Shown: positions 35,201 to 47,613 of the stretch, piece after piece
Layout of the letters: every line of letters starts with the position of its first letter
Numbering within the stretch: the stretch's first letter is position 1
Source: Osmia lignaria lignaria
Taxonomy: Eukaryota; Arthropoda; Insecta; Hymenoptera; Megachilidae
Direction of reading: 5' to 3'
NCBI RefSeq assembly: GCF_051020975.1
Contig: NC_135038.1
Location: 4,958,001-5,022,000 of the forward strand
Length of the DNA: 64,000 nucleotides
Notes under the pieces: model-generated
What the model was told of the DNA's origin: nothing
Seen by the model: only the letters and a program-made list of their open reading frames with translations
The model's database searches: none
Program-made: the position numbers and the translations under genes

Positions 35201-38200
35201 GAATTTGGATAAATAACGTTGGGAGGTTCGTTAGATTTTATAATTCTAATAAATTTTATTTTCATTTTATAGTTTTGTGAATAACAGCGGATTGACAAAA
35301 GGAAGGCGGTAGTAAAAAAGGTGCAAATCGAGCGTGAATGGTGAATGCAAGTAGGAAAAAGGTCGACGATACAATCCTTAATACCAGCTAACTTCCTACA
35401 TTGAAGATGTACTTGATTTTCGCTGAATCGCGAGACACCTAGCAGCGCGAATCGAGTGTAGGATAATCGCGAGTATTCGATGAACTCTGAACCAAACGAG
35501 GACGACGTAATTATCAAGCATGATATTAGGAGCGATAATGTGAGTTTATCAAAAAGTTCATTCAGTATTTCAATAAATGAATCTCTACTTTACTGTAATA
35601 TAAAAAGAAAAAGATTGAGTAATTTTTTAATATTACAGTGGGTAGTGGAATTTCAAATTGATTACGGAATATTTTAATTTACGTTGTCGTTTTTTTTTAG
35701 GACGGAATCGAGAACTCGATTGACGAGTATTTAAATGATATTCTCATTGTCGGTATTTAATTAAATCGCTCATTGATTCACTTTCTCTGAAGGCATGGAA
35801 TGTTTTTAAAATAATTAAAATAGAATTGGACGTTCTGGAAAGAAAATAGGTTCGATGTGGCGGCGAGTTTGGCGAAGTTGTCGCAATAAGCGAGCAGCAA
35901 ACCGTTACCTCAAAACCATCTACAAAGATCACGCGTTCCGAATACATAAACGATGTTAGAATTTATTCGAGAATGCGGCTCGTTCGTGTCGTGAAAATAT
36001 TTTATATCGATCAGCTTCGATGCTTTGATACGCGTATTAGGATAGGAATGCAATTGCACGTTAATGCTATAACAGTTGAATACTTCGTGACATCGATAGC
36101 TGTAACAATTTCATATTCCTTCAGAAGTATCTCTAATGATACGTTAAAAAATTTCAATTTTTCTTTGTAATTACTGAATAAATAGAACGCCGGTTGTTAA
36201 AGTGTTGATTAATAATTTTAGTTGAAAAAACGTTATCAAACTAACACGAGGAATGTAATTAGGGTTTAGCGCAATAAAAGTTTACCGCATAATCTTATCG
36301 CGAATGGAGTTTAATTAGGCCAGGTTGTTCGACAACACACACCAGCAGCCAGGTATTGTTATCGCAAAATCAATTCTTGCATTATTAGCCGAGCTACCGC
36401 GTGATTCGTTCGCCAGCATTTTCCAAGACTATCCAGAGAGAAGTGGGTCAAGGTGGTTGCTGGTACTTTGCTGATATGTTCCTCTTACCCTTCTACCATT
36501 CTTTCTGAGATCGATGCAGTCGCAGATTCTCCTTTTGTATTCGAAAAGACGTCATCTCCGATCCAACTTAAGTGACGATGAGATGCTGGTACTTACCATT
36601 TTTCTCTTGCCAAGTTCTTCAAATATTATTCCAATAATTCGAAGAGATGATTTGTAATAATTATATGATAGGTTCGTACATTTAATTTTGCTTATTTTTA
36701 ATTCATATTATTCGATATAGAAATTAATAGGTAGCTTTAATGAAATGCTCTGAATCGATATTTCGTCGAAGCTTTTTCATTGTTCTCGATGAAACGAAGG
36801 TGAATGGTGTGTCAGCAGTGGAGATGTGAAAGATTGAAAGGTCAAGTGCACATTAAAGATGAAAAACATCGTCGGGTCAGTTTTATCTTTAATTCAGAAA
36901 TGTCTTGTATGTATCTTTCAAATATATTTATTACATATCAAGGTATTAAGAACGGAATTACATCAGGTTAGATAACAATACTTCACTTTGATCGAAGACC
37001 TACGAGGTCTTAATATAATAACACTTTGAGATGATTATACAATGATTTAATGAATCACCGTTCCTGTGATAAGATGCCTCGAGTTACGTCTAAAAATATT
37101 GAAAGTGTTGAGATATCTGAATAATTAACCCAGATATCAGACACTCTCAAACAGCACTTTGCTAATTCCTTGAAATCTTATTACTGAATACAAAAACCCT
37201 AGCTCATTGTTATTCAAGTAATTAGAATCGATGTACAAGCAACTCATTGTTACCTTTGTAATTATGAAAAATACCATTTCATCGTTGAAAGAAAAAAATA
37301 TGTGATTTTTGAAATGAGGATCGTGACTCCAGAAAAGGTCGTAAAGTGATTTCAAAAACCAGACTTTAAATGTTAATTATTAAGGAAAAAATCTGTTTTT
37401 TAATGGAAGAATGTTGTGAAACATCGAGACTTATCAATCGAACGTTGAAATTAGCTGTGAAATAGCAAAACGAGTGCCTTTTATCGCGCACTGTATGCGT
37501 GGGTGATACGATATAGTTCCCTCTCGCTCATATTGATCAGCCTTGCTTGACCATGCTTATAAACGCGTAACCTCGACCTTCGAGCGATTCTCCTCAGTCT
37601 GATCGAAAGAAGCTACTTGAAATTTATCACCTGCGATGCGAAATAAAGGATAGGCATAGAAATGAAATGATAATCGTATACAATTATCAAGGATGTTCGT
37701 TACGAAGCTGCGCTATCCGACCTAAATCGGTCTATATAATTTTCATATCTGTATAACTTAGTTACCGAGAGCCAGTGTAATTTAGTTGAAATTCACTTTG
37801 CGCATCGTAGCGTTCACTTATTACGCGAATAATCGTAACGAAATCGTACGAAGAATATTATAAAAGAAACAAACAAACAAGGGGTGAGAGCGCATCGCGT
37901 TCCCGCGACATCGAGTGATCGGATATTTAACGTCGACAATGTAGCTGGCTTTCCAAGCGGTCGCTAATGAAACTCGTTATTTTTTAATTAGAGTGCGAAT
38001 TATAAGAGCGGTTAGGGAACGTGAGAACGATCGACAGCGATTTTGTGGCGTACAGATTTCGAAAGCGTCGGTGGTTGTGAATGTCAACGGTGCTCGTTGC
38101 GGCGTGTCCGGGAACCGGAAGCTCGTGAAATCGACTTTCCGTGTAAACGATCCCGATAGCCGTCTCGCGGATAGCTTTCCAGAGAATTACGATGCGTTCT

Positions 38201-40104
38201 GTTGATTCAACGGAGCGCATCGTTCGATAAGATCGAATCTTGGAATTCGGTTCGATCGAGGAGTAGCTGCATTTAGAAATCTTTCTCCGCCACGGTTATC
38301 CGTGATAATTCTTCGTGATTTTCTTCTTCCTTGTGCTTTTTATTAATAGTAATTATACATCGCAATATTTCTTTTGCAGATTCGATGCTGGCCACGATGG
38401 ATTTCTGGATTTAGCCGAGCTGAAACGTATGATGGAGGTTCTAGGAGCACCGCAAACTCATCTCGGTTTGAAGGCGATGATACAGGAAGTGGACGAGGAC
38501 GGCGATGGACGGATTTCCTTCCGCGAGGTTCGCGATTTCACGCGTTGATTGTCGTTCATTTTCGATGGAAACGATTTCCACGATCGGTGCACCTTTCTCC
38601 GGACGAGATATGTAATTTGTACGAATAACAGGAAACAATCGGCCTTACGTAAGCGGAAATCGATCGAGTTCACTATGCACTTTCTTTAAAACCATCGACG
38701 ATTTTATTTCTTTTAATATTTTCGGGTCGAATCTTTGATGTGTTCGGTACTAAACGAAACTCTAGCGCCCCGTTTCGCTTTCTGCGTAGAAATTCTTTTA
38801 TTTTCACCCGTCTAGCATCCAGTTTGATGCATGCCTGCACGTGCTACATAATCTCCATAAAAATAGTCCGGCCCACGGGGTGTTTCACGCGTGTTCTTTT
38901 CCACGATGGGTTACTCATTTCTCCCATCTGCGATCGTGGAATTTCCGGGGGTCGATGGGTGTTCTGTTTTAACCAAGCACTGTGTAAATAGGTAATGAAA
39001 TCGTATTTTATGTACACGCGACTGCGAAAGGGTTAAATGAATGCAACGCGCATTCGTCGGCGGAGAAACGGGTAAATTGCAAATGCAAGGACACGAGTGC
39101 GTACGAAGGAAAGCCCTCGAACTGGATGCAAATGCACGGCTGGACATTCCTACGTGACATTTCGTGGCCCGCGAACAAAGCGTTCGATCTGCATACACGC
39201 GATCGGTTGTCTGTTTCATAGATCACCGTGATTCATCACTGAACGCTGCTCACTTTCCTGTTACTCATCCTCCGTGTAAATAATCATTGGATTGCGGATA
39301 TTTTTGCGTTTATGCGTGACACGTATACGACGTGGAAACAGGGAAAATAGAAATAATCATTTCAAGTATTACAAGCATAGTAATAAGAATGCTTTTGTAA
39401 TTTCGTTTCTTATCGTCGCTTATCAAACTTTCCAACTTGACTCGAGCGCAAGTGGAAAATTATTCAATGATTGAATTCCTTTCGAAAGAACGAATCGAAC
39501 CGTTCGATCTTATCTCTGTACACGTGTGGTCTATGATCTGTTACAGTTTCTGTTGATCTATCGCAAAGCACGTGCCGGTGAACTGGAACAGGATTCCGGA
39601 TTGGGCCAGCTGGCTCGTCTCACCGAAGTCGACGTGGACGAAGTAGGAGTCACTGGAGCCAAGCACTTTTTCGAAGCGAAGGTATTACCTTTCTATGGTA
39701 GAAATATTTACAGTCGTTTTCGTGACACTTTAAGCTTCAAATTGATGTATCGCAAGTGATATTTGGCGATATTTTTCTGTCATGAAATCTTATCAGACTG
39801 TAGATGTTTCAGACGTGATAATTGCGTTATCCTCAAATTATCAAAGAAGGTTTATTTGATTATTTTTATTAAGCTTTAAATACCATAAATGGTCTGGATT
39901 TGCGGAACATCAGGAAAGCGTGTCCGCGTTAATGAACGTTTCCTTTAAATAAATTACCCCCTTTTACAGATCGAGCAGCTACGGAAGACGAGCAAATTCG
40001 AGGACGAAATCCGTATGGAACAGGAGGAACGAAAACGAGAAGAGGAAGATAGAGCGGCGAGGCGAGCGCAGTTCAGACAAAAAGCTGCTCTGTTTGGCAA
40101 TTGA
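32204..40104 (+). CDS. Swip-1: Swiprosin-1 / EFHD2 EF-hand protein
   Basis: Swiprosin is a calcium-dependent actin-bundling regulator. Four exons (32204-32373, 38380-38527, 39547-39681, 39970-40104) give 195 residues. After a short N-terminus with LSRRQRINEEL, the conserved helix VYTEFHELSRREIKQYEQTF leads into EF-hand 1 (loop DAGHDGFLDLAE, about residues 59-70). Next come LGAPQTHLGLKAMIQEV and EF-hand 2 (loop DEDGDGRISFRE, about 95-106). Both loops keep the calcium-ligating acidic residues. FLLIYRKARAGELEQDSGLG and GAKHFFEAK are family hallmarks, and the C-terminus is a charged coiled coil (RMEQEERKREEEDRAARRAQ). The 6 kb first intron separates the start from the EF-hands, so alternative first exons may exist within it. 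Identification is secure. Confidence 0.95.
32374..38379. other. Swiprosin-1 first intron
   Basis: About 6 kb with no convincing coding sequence. It includes a candidate MITE at 32590-32763 and a GC-richer block near 33560-33780. A plus-strand open frame at 37993-38205 ends shortly before exon 2 but has no donor or domain. Size and placement fit an intron carrying regulatory elements. Confidence 0.55.
32590..32763. mobile_element. Candidate short MITE with imperfect inverted ends
   Basis: The left end reads AAGCCGGGTCTACACTAGCA, and the right end read in reverse complement gives GAACTGAGTCCACACTGGTA. The two share a GTC.ACACT.G core in mirror position about 170 bp apart. The interior is AT-rich and non-coding. 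No clear target duplication was seen, so the call is tentative. Confidence 0.4.
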
Positions 40105-40929
40105 AAAGAAAATTCACGGATCGAGAAAGTGCCGAGCCACTTCTGCACCTCAATGGAATTACAAACGGTTGCCTTAATCCGATTCACCTGTTTCGTAATG
40201 CGATACGTCGATCAACATTGTCTCGTTAGATCGGCTTTAGCGATCGTTGCAGCATTAGAGAGCGTTGATTCTTGGCAAGGGAGGAGAACTATTGTTTCTA
40301 AGCTTTTATCGATTTTCATCTTTTAGAGGAATTGTTTTTTTATACGCACTTCGAGTACTGTGACCAATAGTGACATTAGTTTTAGGATTGAGATTATTTT
40401 GTAAGTTCTTTTTGGTATGATAAGTATTAAGGAACTTTTATATACAGAAAAAATAATTGTGTAAAAGTATCAGCCTTTTCATTATTTCGGCAGGTTCAGT
40501 TATGCTTTTGGAATTTTTAAAAGCATAATTGATCATTTAGACGATATTTCTTTAGGTTTCGTACAATTAGATTCTTTTGGATACGTATAACGAATGAATA
40601 GAATAGGAGATTTTAACGAACGCACGACTGATATTCTAAATGTAACATGTACATGTGTGTATAATAATTTATATGCTAATTTCAATTTTAATTGTAAAGG
40701 TTGACGCACTGTTGAGAAACAAAAGATAAACATTTTGCAACACATTCTTGATGGGGTGATTTTGGATGATTTTATCATTGCTTATTTATATCTGCATCAC
40801 TTTACTTTCAAAATGAAAAAAAGGAATTTTTATCGAAGATAGGATTGATGAATGTATTTTCAGTCAATGTGTACATGTTTTTAATGGTATCTCATTTTAT
40901 ATCGTAAAATTTTAAGAAATACGTTTTGA

Positions 40930-40935
40930 AATAAA
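40930..40935 (+). terminator. Poly(A) signal of Swiprosin-1
   Basis: AATAAA about 825 bp after the stop codon is the first clear hexamer in this context. It implies a fairly long, AT-rich 3' UTR. The spacer 40936-41889 contains no other gene. Confidence 0.4.
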
Positions 40936-41889
40936 ATCACCAAGTCCACTGGTCAGTGTTGCGAATTGTACATATAAAATATAAGGGACAATAGATATGG
41001 CTTAAATAAGCCTGTAAAATTAGATTGTAAATAAATCTTTTTGTTCCAACAATTGTTTACACAATTTATTGATTCATAAGATAGTTACTATAGTAGTGTA
41101 CTTTATATTGTGATAAAACTTGCACTACGTTAACGTTATACTTGCATATTGCAATTTGATGTAAAATAAAAAACCTGATTTATGAAAGCAACGGTAAACG
41201 CATATAATTTATAGTTTTTATATTTCCATATTATAAAATGTCGACATAGATTCAAACGTAGAAAATATTCAATTGTAGTGCTCGATCCTGTTCTTTTCTT
41301 CCTCCAGTCTCGCCAACTTCATGGATATTATTCACTATAAGAATATTTAATGAAAGATAAACAATAATAAATCCGAAACATTATACAATGTGTAATCTTT
41401 GAATGATACATAATTGTTGAAATAATTATTTACAATATGATACAATTATTAATTCATGATAAGATAAGCTGTTTCACATATTGTATTGTGTGTATACCAA
41501 CGTGATTTTTATATTGATGCCCCAAAACAAAGAGTTTTATTTGAATAATCTATTTTTGTTAGATCGTATATTTTTGAAAATTTTACTAATAATAAATGTG
41601 AAACTGAAGGAAAAAATTCACATTCATTGTGAATAAACAGTGAATAAATAACCTTATTCAGTTTTGAAACAATATCCTCAAGCGTATATGAAATAAAATT
41701 ATATTTTAGTTATCATTTTTAAACATGCGTGTTATCATGAATTTTTAAGATTGTTGAATTATTTGCATGTCTTATCAAAGTTCGATTCTTATCTCGTTTT
41801 CAAAGTGGGTAATATATATAAATACCTACTTATTGCTGTTTGATAACAGTGTCTGAAACTAACTTTTGGAGTAATTATTTCTCTCTGAA

Positions 41890-44800
41890 ATGGGTTCAAA
41901 TCAGGCAAGAGAAAGTTTATAAGAATACTGTTTTATATTCTGTAAAATTATTGTATTTATTATTGTATATTAATAATTTTAATATTTCATATTTTACAGA
42001 TAGAAAAAATTGTTAATTTATACAAGATCATAGCCAAAAATCCATCTCTAAGTGGTGCAAGGATTTTAGAAGCTGGCAATAATGGAATATCAATTTTAAG
42101 CGGATGGTCACAAAGGAATTTAGAAAGAAAAACAAATCAAAAGTTTTATCAAACTCATGTTTTGAATTCAGAACTACAAGTACAGTCTGAAAGTTTTCCT
42201 ATTGATGTTACAACAGAGTATGGAACTTATTTACTTAGAATATAATTTCCTATATGTATTCAAATTGTATTTTTTAAGAAATTTCTATTTTTCTTTGAAG
42301 ACTTCTCTCTGCTTTTACTGCAGATGAACAGCGTAAAGCTGTGTTAAGACAAGCTACAGTGGATAATTCTACAAAACAATTCATTGAAATTTGGGATAAA
42401 CAAAGACTTGTGAAGAATTATGACCTAGCTGCTTTGGATGTACATGGAGATGTGTACAGTGATTGTAATTATACCTTTAGAGCTATACTTTAGAATTTTA
42501 ATAATTATTTAACAATATCTATTTTTATTTACAGCCGAATTTTCTTCTTTTGAGTGGTCCCCAGACAACACAAAAGTATTATATATTGCTGAGAAAAAAC
42601 TTCCAAAATCAGATCCATTTTATAAACAAAAACCTCTTAATAAGAAAGATAAAAAGGAAGAAGATGAGGTAGCAGTGGTAAGTTCTGTTGCTTTTTAGAA
42701 CATAAATGCAGTTTAGGCATTTCAAACTGAAATTAATGAATTATTAATGAAACAGGGTAATGAATATATTTACAAGCCTCACTGGGGAGAACAATTAGTA
42801 GGTAAACATCTTTCGGTTGTCGTGGTTCTCGACACCACGACCGACGTAATTTCAACTCTCCCAGGTATACCAGATGAACTTTCACCTGGTCAAGTAATAT
42901 GGGCAGAAGACAGTCAAGGAATAGTTGGTGTAGCATGGAAACATGAACCAAGATATTTAGGTCTTATTGCTTGTACCAATAGACTTTCTTGGATATTTTT
43001 ACTGAAAGATGGAGAGTACAGTAAGAACTCTTTTTTCTAACTTATTTCTTTTCATATAAGAGTTGTAAGTACACATTTGTTATCAGTTTGAAAATAGATA
43101 CGTAAAGATGTACATATTTTCTAGAAAAAATTTCTAATGATGGATGTGCTGTACGTTGTCCGAGATTCAGTCCCGATGGAAATTATTTAATTTGGTTAGA
43201 AAGAGAAGCTGGTGGCCCGCATCATAATGCACACAGACTTATGCGTCTTGAATTTCGCTCTAAACCAAAGGTATTGCCGTATTTGAATATTTTCTACGAT
43301 ACTAATTTCACATAAATTAATGTTAGCTTTCCTGTTTAGCCTGATATACTTGTAGATATTGTACATACAAGTATACCCATTAAAAATGTTAAACATTTCT
43401 ATGGTTTGTACGGTCGCTTACCATGTCGCTGTTGGAGTAATAATTCACAATATATATTTTTAACTACACCTCAACAAAATAATTCATGTTCTTACATTGT
43501 CGATACAAGTACGAAAGATATATTTCACTTTGATAATCTTTTCTTTGTTGTGATTATCAGTAATGAAAACATCATTTTTAGAAACGAAAACTATCACCGA
43601 GATTGTAAATGATAAGAGTAGTCTTACCATTTTGGACGTAAAAGATGATATTATCGCATTTTTGGAAACATCCATTATAGAACCTGCGTTCTTGACAGTA
43701 GGGAAGTTTAATTTAGAAGCAGTTAATAACGGTACCATAAAAAGACATGAAGTATCAGCAATCACGAAAATTCTTACTTCTCATAATTTCATGTATGAAT
43801 CGTCCGAATATGACTATGATAATGATAATGAAATTAGTAAGTAGTTTAATACTTGAAAAATACAAAATATTTTTAATTAAATATTCACAACTTTTTAATA
43901 ATTTTAGAGCATTTTAACTACATTTACTTTGGACCAAAAAATGGGGAAGACAAATCTGTACCTTTTGTAATTGTTCCCCATGGTGGACCTCATTCTAATT
44001 ATGCGAATACATTTACACTCGATTATGTTTTGTTTGTATTATCAGGTAAATATTTTATGAAGACATTTAGAAAGAGTATTGTTTAAAAATTCATCACACT
44101 AATGAAATATTTATAAAAATTTTTAACTCAAGGCTTGGCAGTGGTGCAAGTTAACTATCGTGGCTCTACGGGAATGGGTTCAAAAAACGTTGAATATCTT
44201 CAAGGAAAAGTTGGGGATGTTGATGTGAAAGATTGTGTGACTGCCACACAAGAGGCTTTAAAGAAATATCCATGGTTGAATCCAAAACAAATAGGAATTA
44301 GTGGGGGTTCACATGGTGGATTTTTAGCAGCTCAATTGAGTGCCCAGTATCCAGTAAGTTTCAAAAACAACGCGGTACTTCTATTTCTATTCGACCTTCA
44401 AATTCATATGATAAATCTACTTTATAGGATTTATACAAAGCTATTGTTGCAAGGAACCCAGTAATCGACATCGCTGCCATGTTCACTATATCAGATATTC
44501 CAGACTGGTAAAACGTTAATGTATTTAAAACAAAACTTCTTTTCATAGTTCCACTGAGTTATTGTAATTATATTACAGTCGCAATGCCCTGAGTAAGGAA
44601 GAGAAAATTAAGTACCACCATGATGTGTAAGCTTAATCGTAGTACAAAAGTATAATAAAAAGTAAAGGGCTATTAACACGGAATATGATAGGAAATTACA
44701 GTGTATGTAAAACTTGTTTCAAATTATTAAGGTTGCGATGAATTTAATTCCAGGTGTGCCGCTGTAATCAATTACCCTTTCGACGAGAGTGTACCATTAT

Positions 44801-45179
44801 CGGAATTGGATCAAGTTGAGATGCTTGTTAAAATGTTTAGAAGTTCTCCAATTATTCATGTTAATAAGGTTAAAGCTCCAACCTTATTATGCATTGGATC
44901 GAATGATTTACGTGTACCTGCCTCTCAGGGAAAGTTGTGGTATCAACGTCTTAAAGCAAATAACGTAAAAACAAAGTACGTAGAAATTTTGTAAATAAAA
45001 ATTTTATTTTCTTAAGTTTACAGAAGTTTACAAATTATTATTACAGGATGCTACTTTACGAGGATAATCATCCTTTAGCATCAGGACCAGTTGAAATTGA
45101 TAATGTTATTAATGCTTGTTTGTGGTTACACGAACATCTTTCAGAGAAAAAAGTTGAAGATTCAGGTTTACAGAAGTAA
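41890..45179 (+). CDS. APEH: Acylamino-acid-releasing enzyme (acylaminoacyl-peptidase, S9C)
   Basis: This cytosolic serine peptidase removes N-acylated residues from peptides. Fourteen exons give 745 residues: 41890-41904, 42000-42217, 42301-42464, 42535-42677, 42756-43020, 43125-43270, 43340-43508, 43561-43836, 43908-44045, 44133-44353, 44428-44507, 44579-44626, 44754-44975, 45047-45179. The N-terminal half is the beta-propeller (WSQRNLERKTNQKFY, FEWSPDNTKVLYIAEKK, RFSPDGNYLIWLERE). The hydrolase half has PHGGPHSNY, VNYRGSTGMGSKNVEYL and the triad: Ser in GGSHGG (about 571), Asp in GSNDLRVP (about 679) and His in EDNHPL (about 710). Length and spacing match human APEH. The first coding exon would be five codons (MGSNQ) ending CAG before GCAAGA, a GC-AG intron. 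The 52 bp intron before 43561 is very short and needs confirming. Confidence 0.95.
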
Positions 45180-45279
45180 TAATAAGTACGGTAAATATTA
45201 TAATCATTTCAATATTTTTTAATAATTTTATTATGAGAAATGTAATGTTTATAGTGTCATCGTGTATACATTTATAACA

Positions 45280-45285
45280 AATAAA
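45280..45285 (+). terminator. Poly(A) signal of APEH
   Basis: AATAAA about 100 bp after the APEH stop. The following 45286-45995 is AT-rich spacer with TA dinucleotide runs near 45370 and no gene; it includes the 3' UTR of the opposing CUB-LDLa gene. Confidence 0.5.
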
Positions 45286-45995
45286 TTTTCAAAATATACA
45301 CATGTCCGCAGCATTGCATTTTATATGTTTATAAAATTTGGCATAAATATGCTACGTATAAGTAGTGAATATATATATATATATATGTATATATATATTT
45401 GATTATAAGTTGACAATATAGAGTACCAACGCTATACGGTACTCTAATTGCAAAACTTTATATTATTAAGTCGTAATCGATTAATAAAAATTAAAAAACA
45501 ATCTCATAAATATTAAATTCATTAAATACTGTATCTTTTGAATATTTAAAAAAAAAAAGCTTATGAACTATAAACAAAACGTTATCCTATAATAAAGTAT
45601 CGACGTTAAATCACTAATCAATTTCAGTTTTAAGTGTCGCTTCGTGTCTTATATGTATAAGAAATTTCATTCTCACATATACTTTAATAAAACGTTATCA
45701 AATGGTATGCATCTTACAAAATGAATAAGCGGCATACAAAAATGTTCATTATTACAAATAATATTGTATACGATATCCAAAAAATTTATATAAAACGCGA
45801 GAAAAAGAACGTAGAAAAGAATTAGTTATCTCTTTTTCGAGCGCATGTTTTTCTAATTATATCTCGTTCATTCAGAAAGGCACTCATTCATACCATATAT
45901 CCGAAAACTGCATTGTATACAGCAATATCTAATTAAAACATTAGATAAAATGCTGTCGATATCGGTCAGTTACATAAAGTAACATGTCTTTCTAA

Positions 45996-47230
45996 TTACG
46001 ATCTAACGGGATTACTTTGTTCTGGAAATAACGAATCATAACTAGGTGGCAGGTCTTTGTTATTAACAGAGGAGGGTACAGCAACCTCTAATATGGGTGC
46101 CGAAGGAACTGGGGGATTCGTAGATCTTTCGGCTTCGGGCGGCACTGTTCTTGCAGCATTTTGATCGGTATAATCCACAGCCCAGTATAACTTTTGTGAC
46201 CTTTTACAAATCCATAGACACATAACGAATATGATGAAACACAATATCACTGTAGTTACTGCACCTATCGTGACTTTTGTACCAGTACCGGTGCTAATAA
46301 TTTCATTGAGATTAACTGGACAATCCTTTTCATCTGAACAAACACCCGGTGCGCAGTTGTAAATTCCGTCGCAGAAGTATTCATTTAATAAGCAGCCGCC
46401 GTGAAATATTGGCGCGTATTCTTTCTGGTTCACCTTGCTGCAATCTGAATATTATATTATAATTACAATTTATTGCATTAGTTCACTGTATTAGTTATAA
46501 TAAGTGTAATTACTTTTAAAAACAGTGTAAGCAATGCTAAGAGACAAAAATTCTCCCTCTTGTAATTTTTCATTTGAAACAAATATTTCTGTTTCTAATT
46601 CAGCTCCAGAGCTGTGGCTACTTGGATCAAATTCTGCGTAAGTTACCAGCGACGAGCCATCAGAATCCTGAACTAGAAATTTTACCCTACTACGGTCAAG
46701 GTAACCACAGAACTTTTCTGTCCGATGATGATCTTTTCTTTTAAACTGAAATATGCAATATTAAACTGTTTAGTATTCCTTCATTTAATGAATAAAATGA
46801 CAAGTATTAACAAACCTGTACATAATCCAAGCACTGTGATCCATTTCGTCTAAAAGACAATTTCTGAATCACACCAAATAAACCATCTCCTTTAGCCGTT
46901 TTAATAACGAATTTGCAATGAACATTTTTACGTCCCTCGACCCACGGATCAAACATGTGCTTCGATCTTACTATTATCGTAGAATTTTTAATTTCGGTAG
47001 TTGTTGTTTTACCATATATATGACAAAACTTTTCCGAGTCCAATGAATCTGAAAAAAGAGGTTAGGAATTAAATATCCTTCATGATCAACAGAACCTCGG
47101 GATCGTGTGTCTTTTGAAAAAAAAACTCACACTCCACGTAATGATCATGAAAGGCGCATGAACTGTAATTCACGCAATTGTTTGCGAGAAATATTAAACA
47201 TAAAAGATGTAAAATATCCTGTCGAGACAT
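45996..47230 (-). CDS. CUB and LDL-receptor class A single-pass membrane protein
   Basis: Four exons (47230-47131, 47048-46816, 46745-46514, 46444-45996) join in phase to 337 residues. Residues 1-24 are a signal peptide (MSRQDILHLLCLIFLANNC). One CUB-like domain follows (about 40-185; FCHIYGK, KFVIKTAKGDGLFGVIQKL, CLDYVQ, FCGYLDRSRVKF). An LDLa module spans 206-230 (CLLNEYFCDGIYNCAPGVC then SDEKDC, with the acidic calcium site SDEKD). A membrane helix covers 246-268. The short cytosolic tail carries PSAP (302-305) and PPSY (321-324), motifs that bind TSG101-type ESCRT-I and Nedd4-family WW domains. The exact ortholog is not recognised; Neto-like proteins have two CUB domains and so fit less well. 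A sorting or endocytic receptor role is inferred. The start was chosen because it begins the signal peptide. Confidence 0.85.
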
Positions 47231-47613
47231 TTTTATAACTGTCAAAAAGCCATAAAGAACACGGTTAACGTCACTGTCAATTCCTAGGCGACTGAAGCCT
47301 ATTAGTAACTCTACAGAGATCTTCCGCGAAAGGTGCAAAATTGGAAAAATTATCGTCAGATTTTTCCAAGAAATCATTTACGTTTCCTTATTCACCATTT
47401 TCGCGGATACGTCATCCTTTCGTGTCTTCGTATATCAAAACAAAACGAAGGTGTGCAAAAAAGATTGATAGAGATGAAGTCACGCAAGATCGCGAAATTC
47501 GAGATATATGACTCACAGGATTACCGTTTCAAACAAAGTTAGACGCGTTACCGTAAAATTATTAATTTCTACATAAATATTTATCAGGAAATCGTGGTGA
47601 TTTTCGAAACAGA
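47231..47613. promoter_or_regulatory. Short divergent promoter, CUB-LDLa gene / CFAP65
   Basis: Only 383 bp separate the start codons of two head-to-head genes, so the promoters must share this space. An open frame 47333-47542 on the plus strand has no family match and no clean splice link to CFAP65. Confidence 0.55.
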
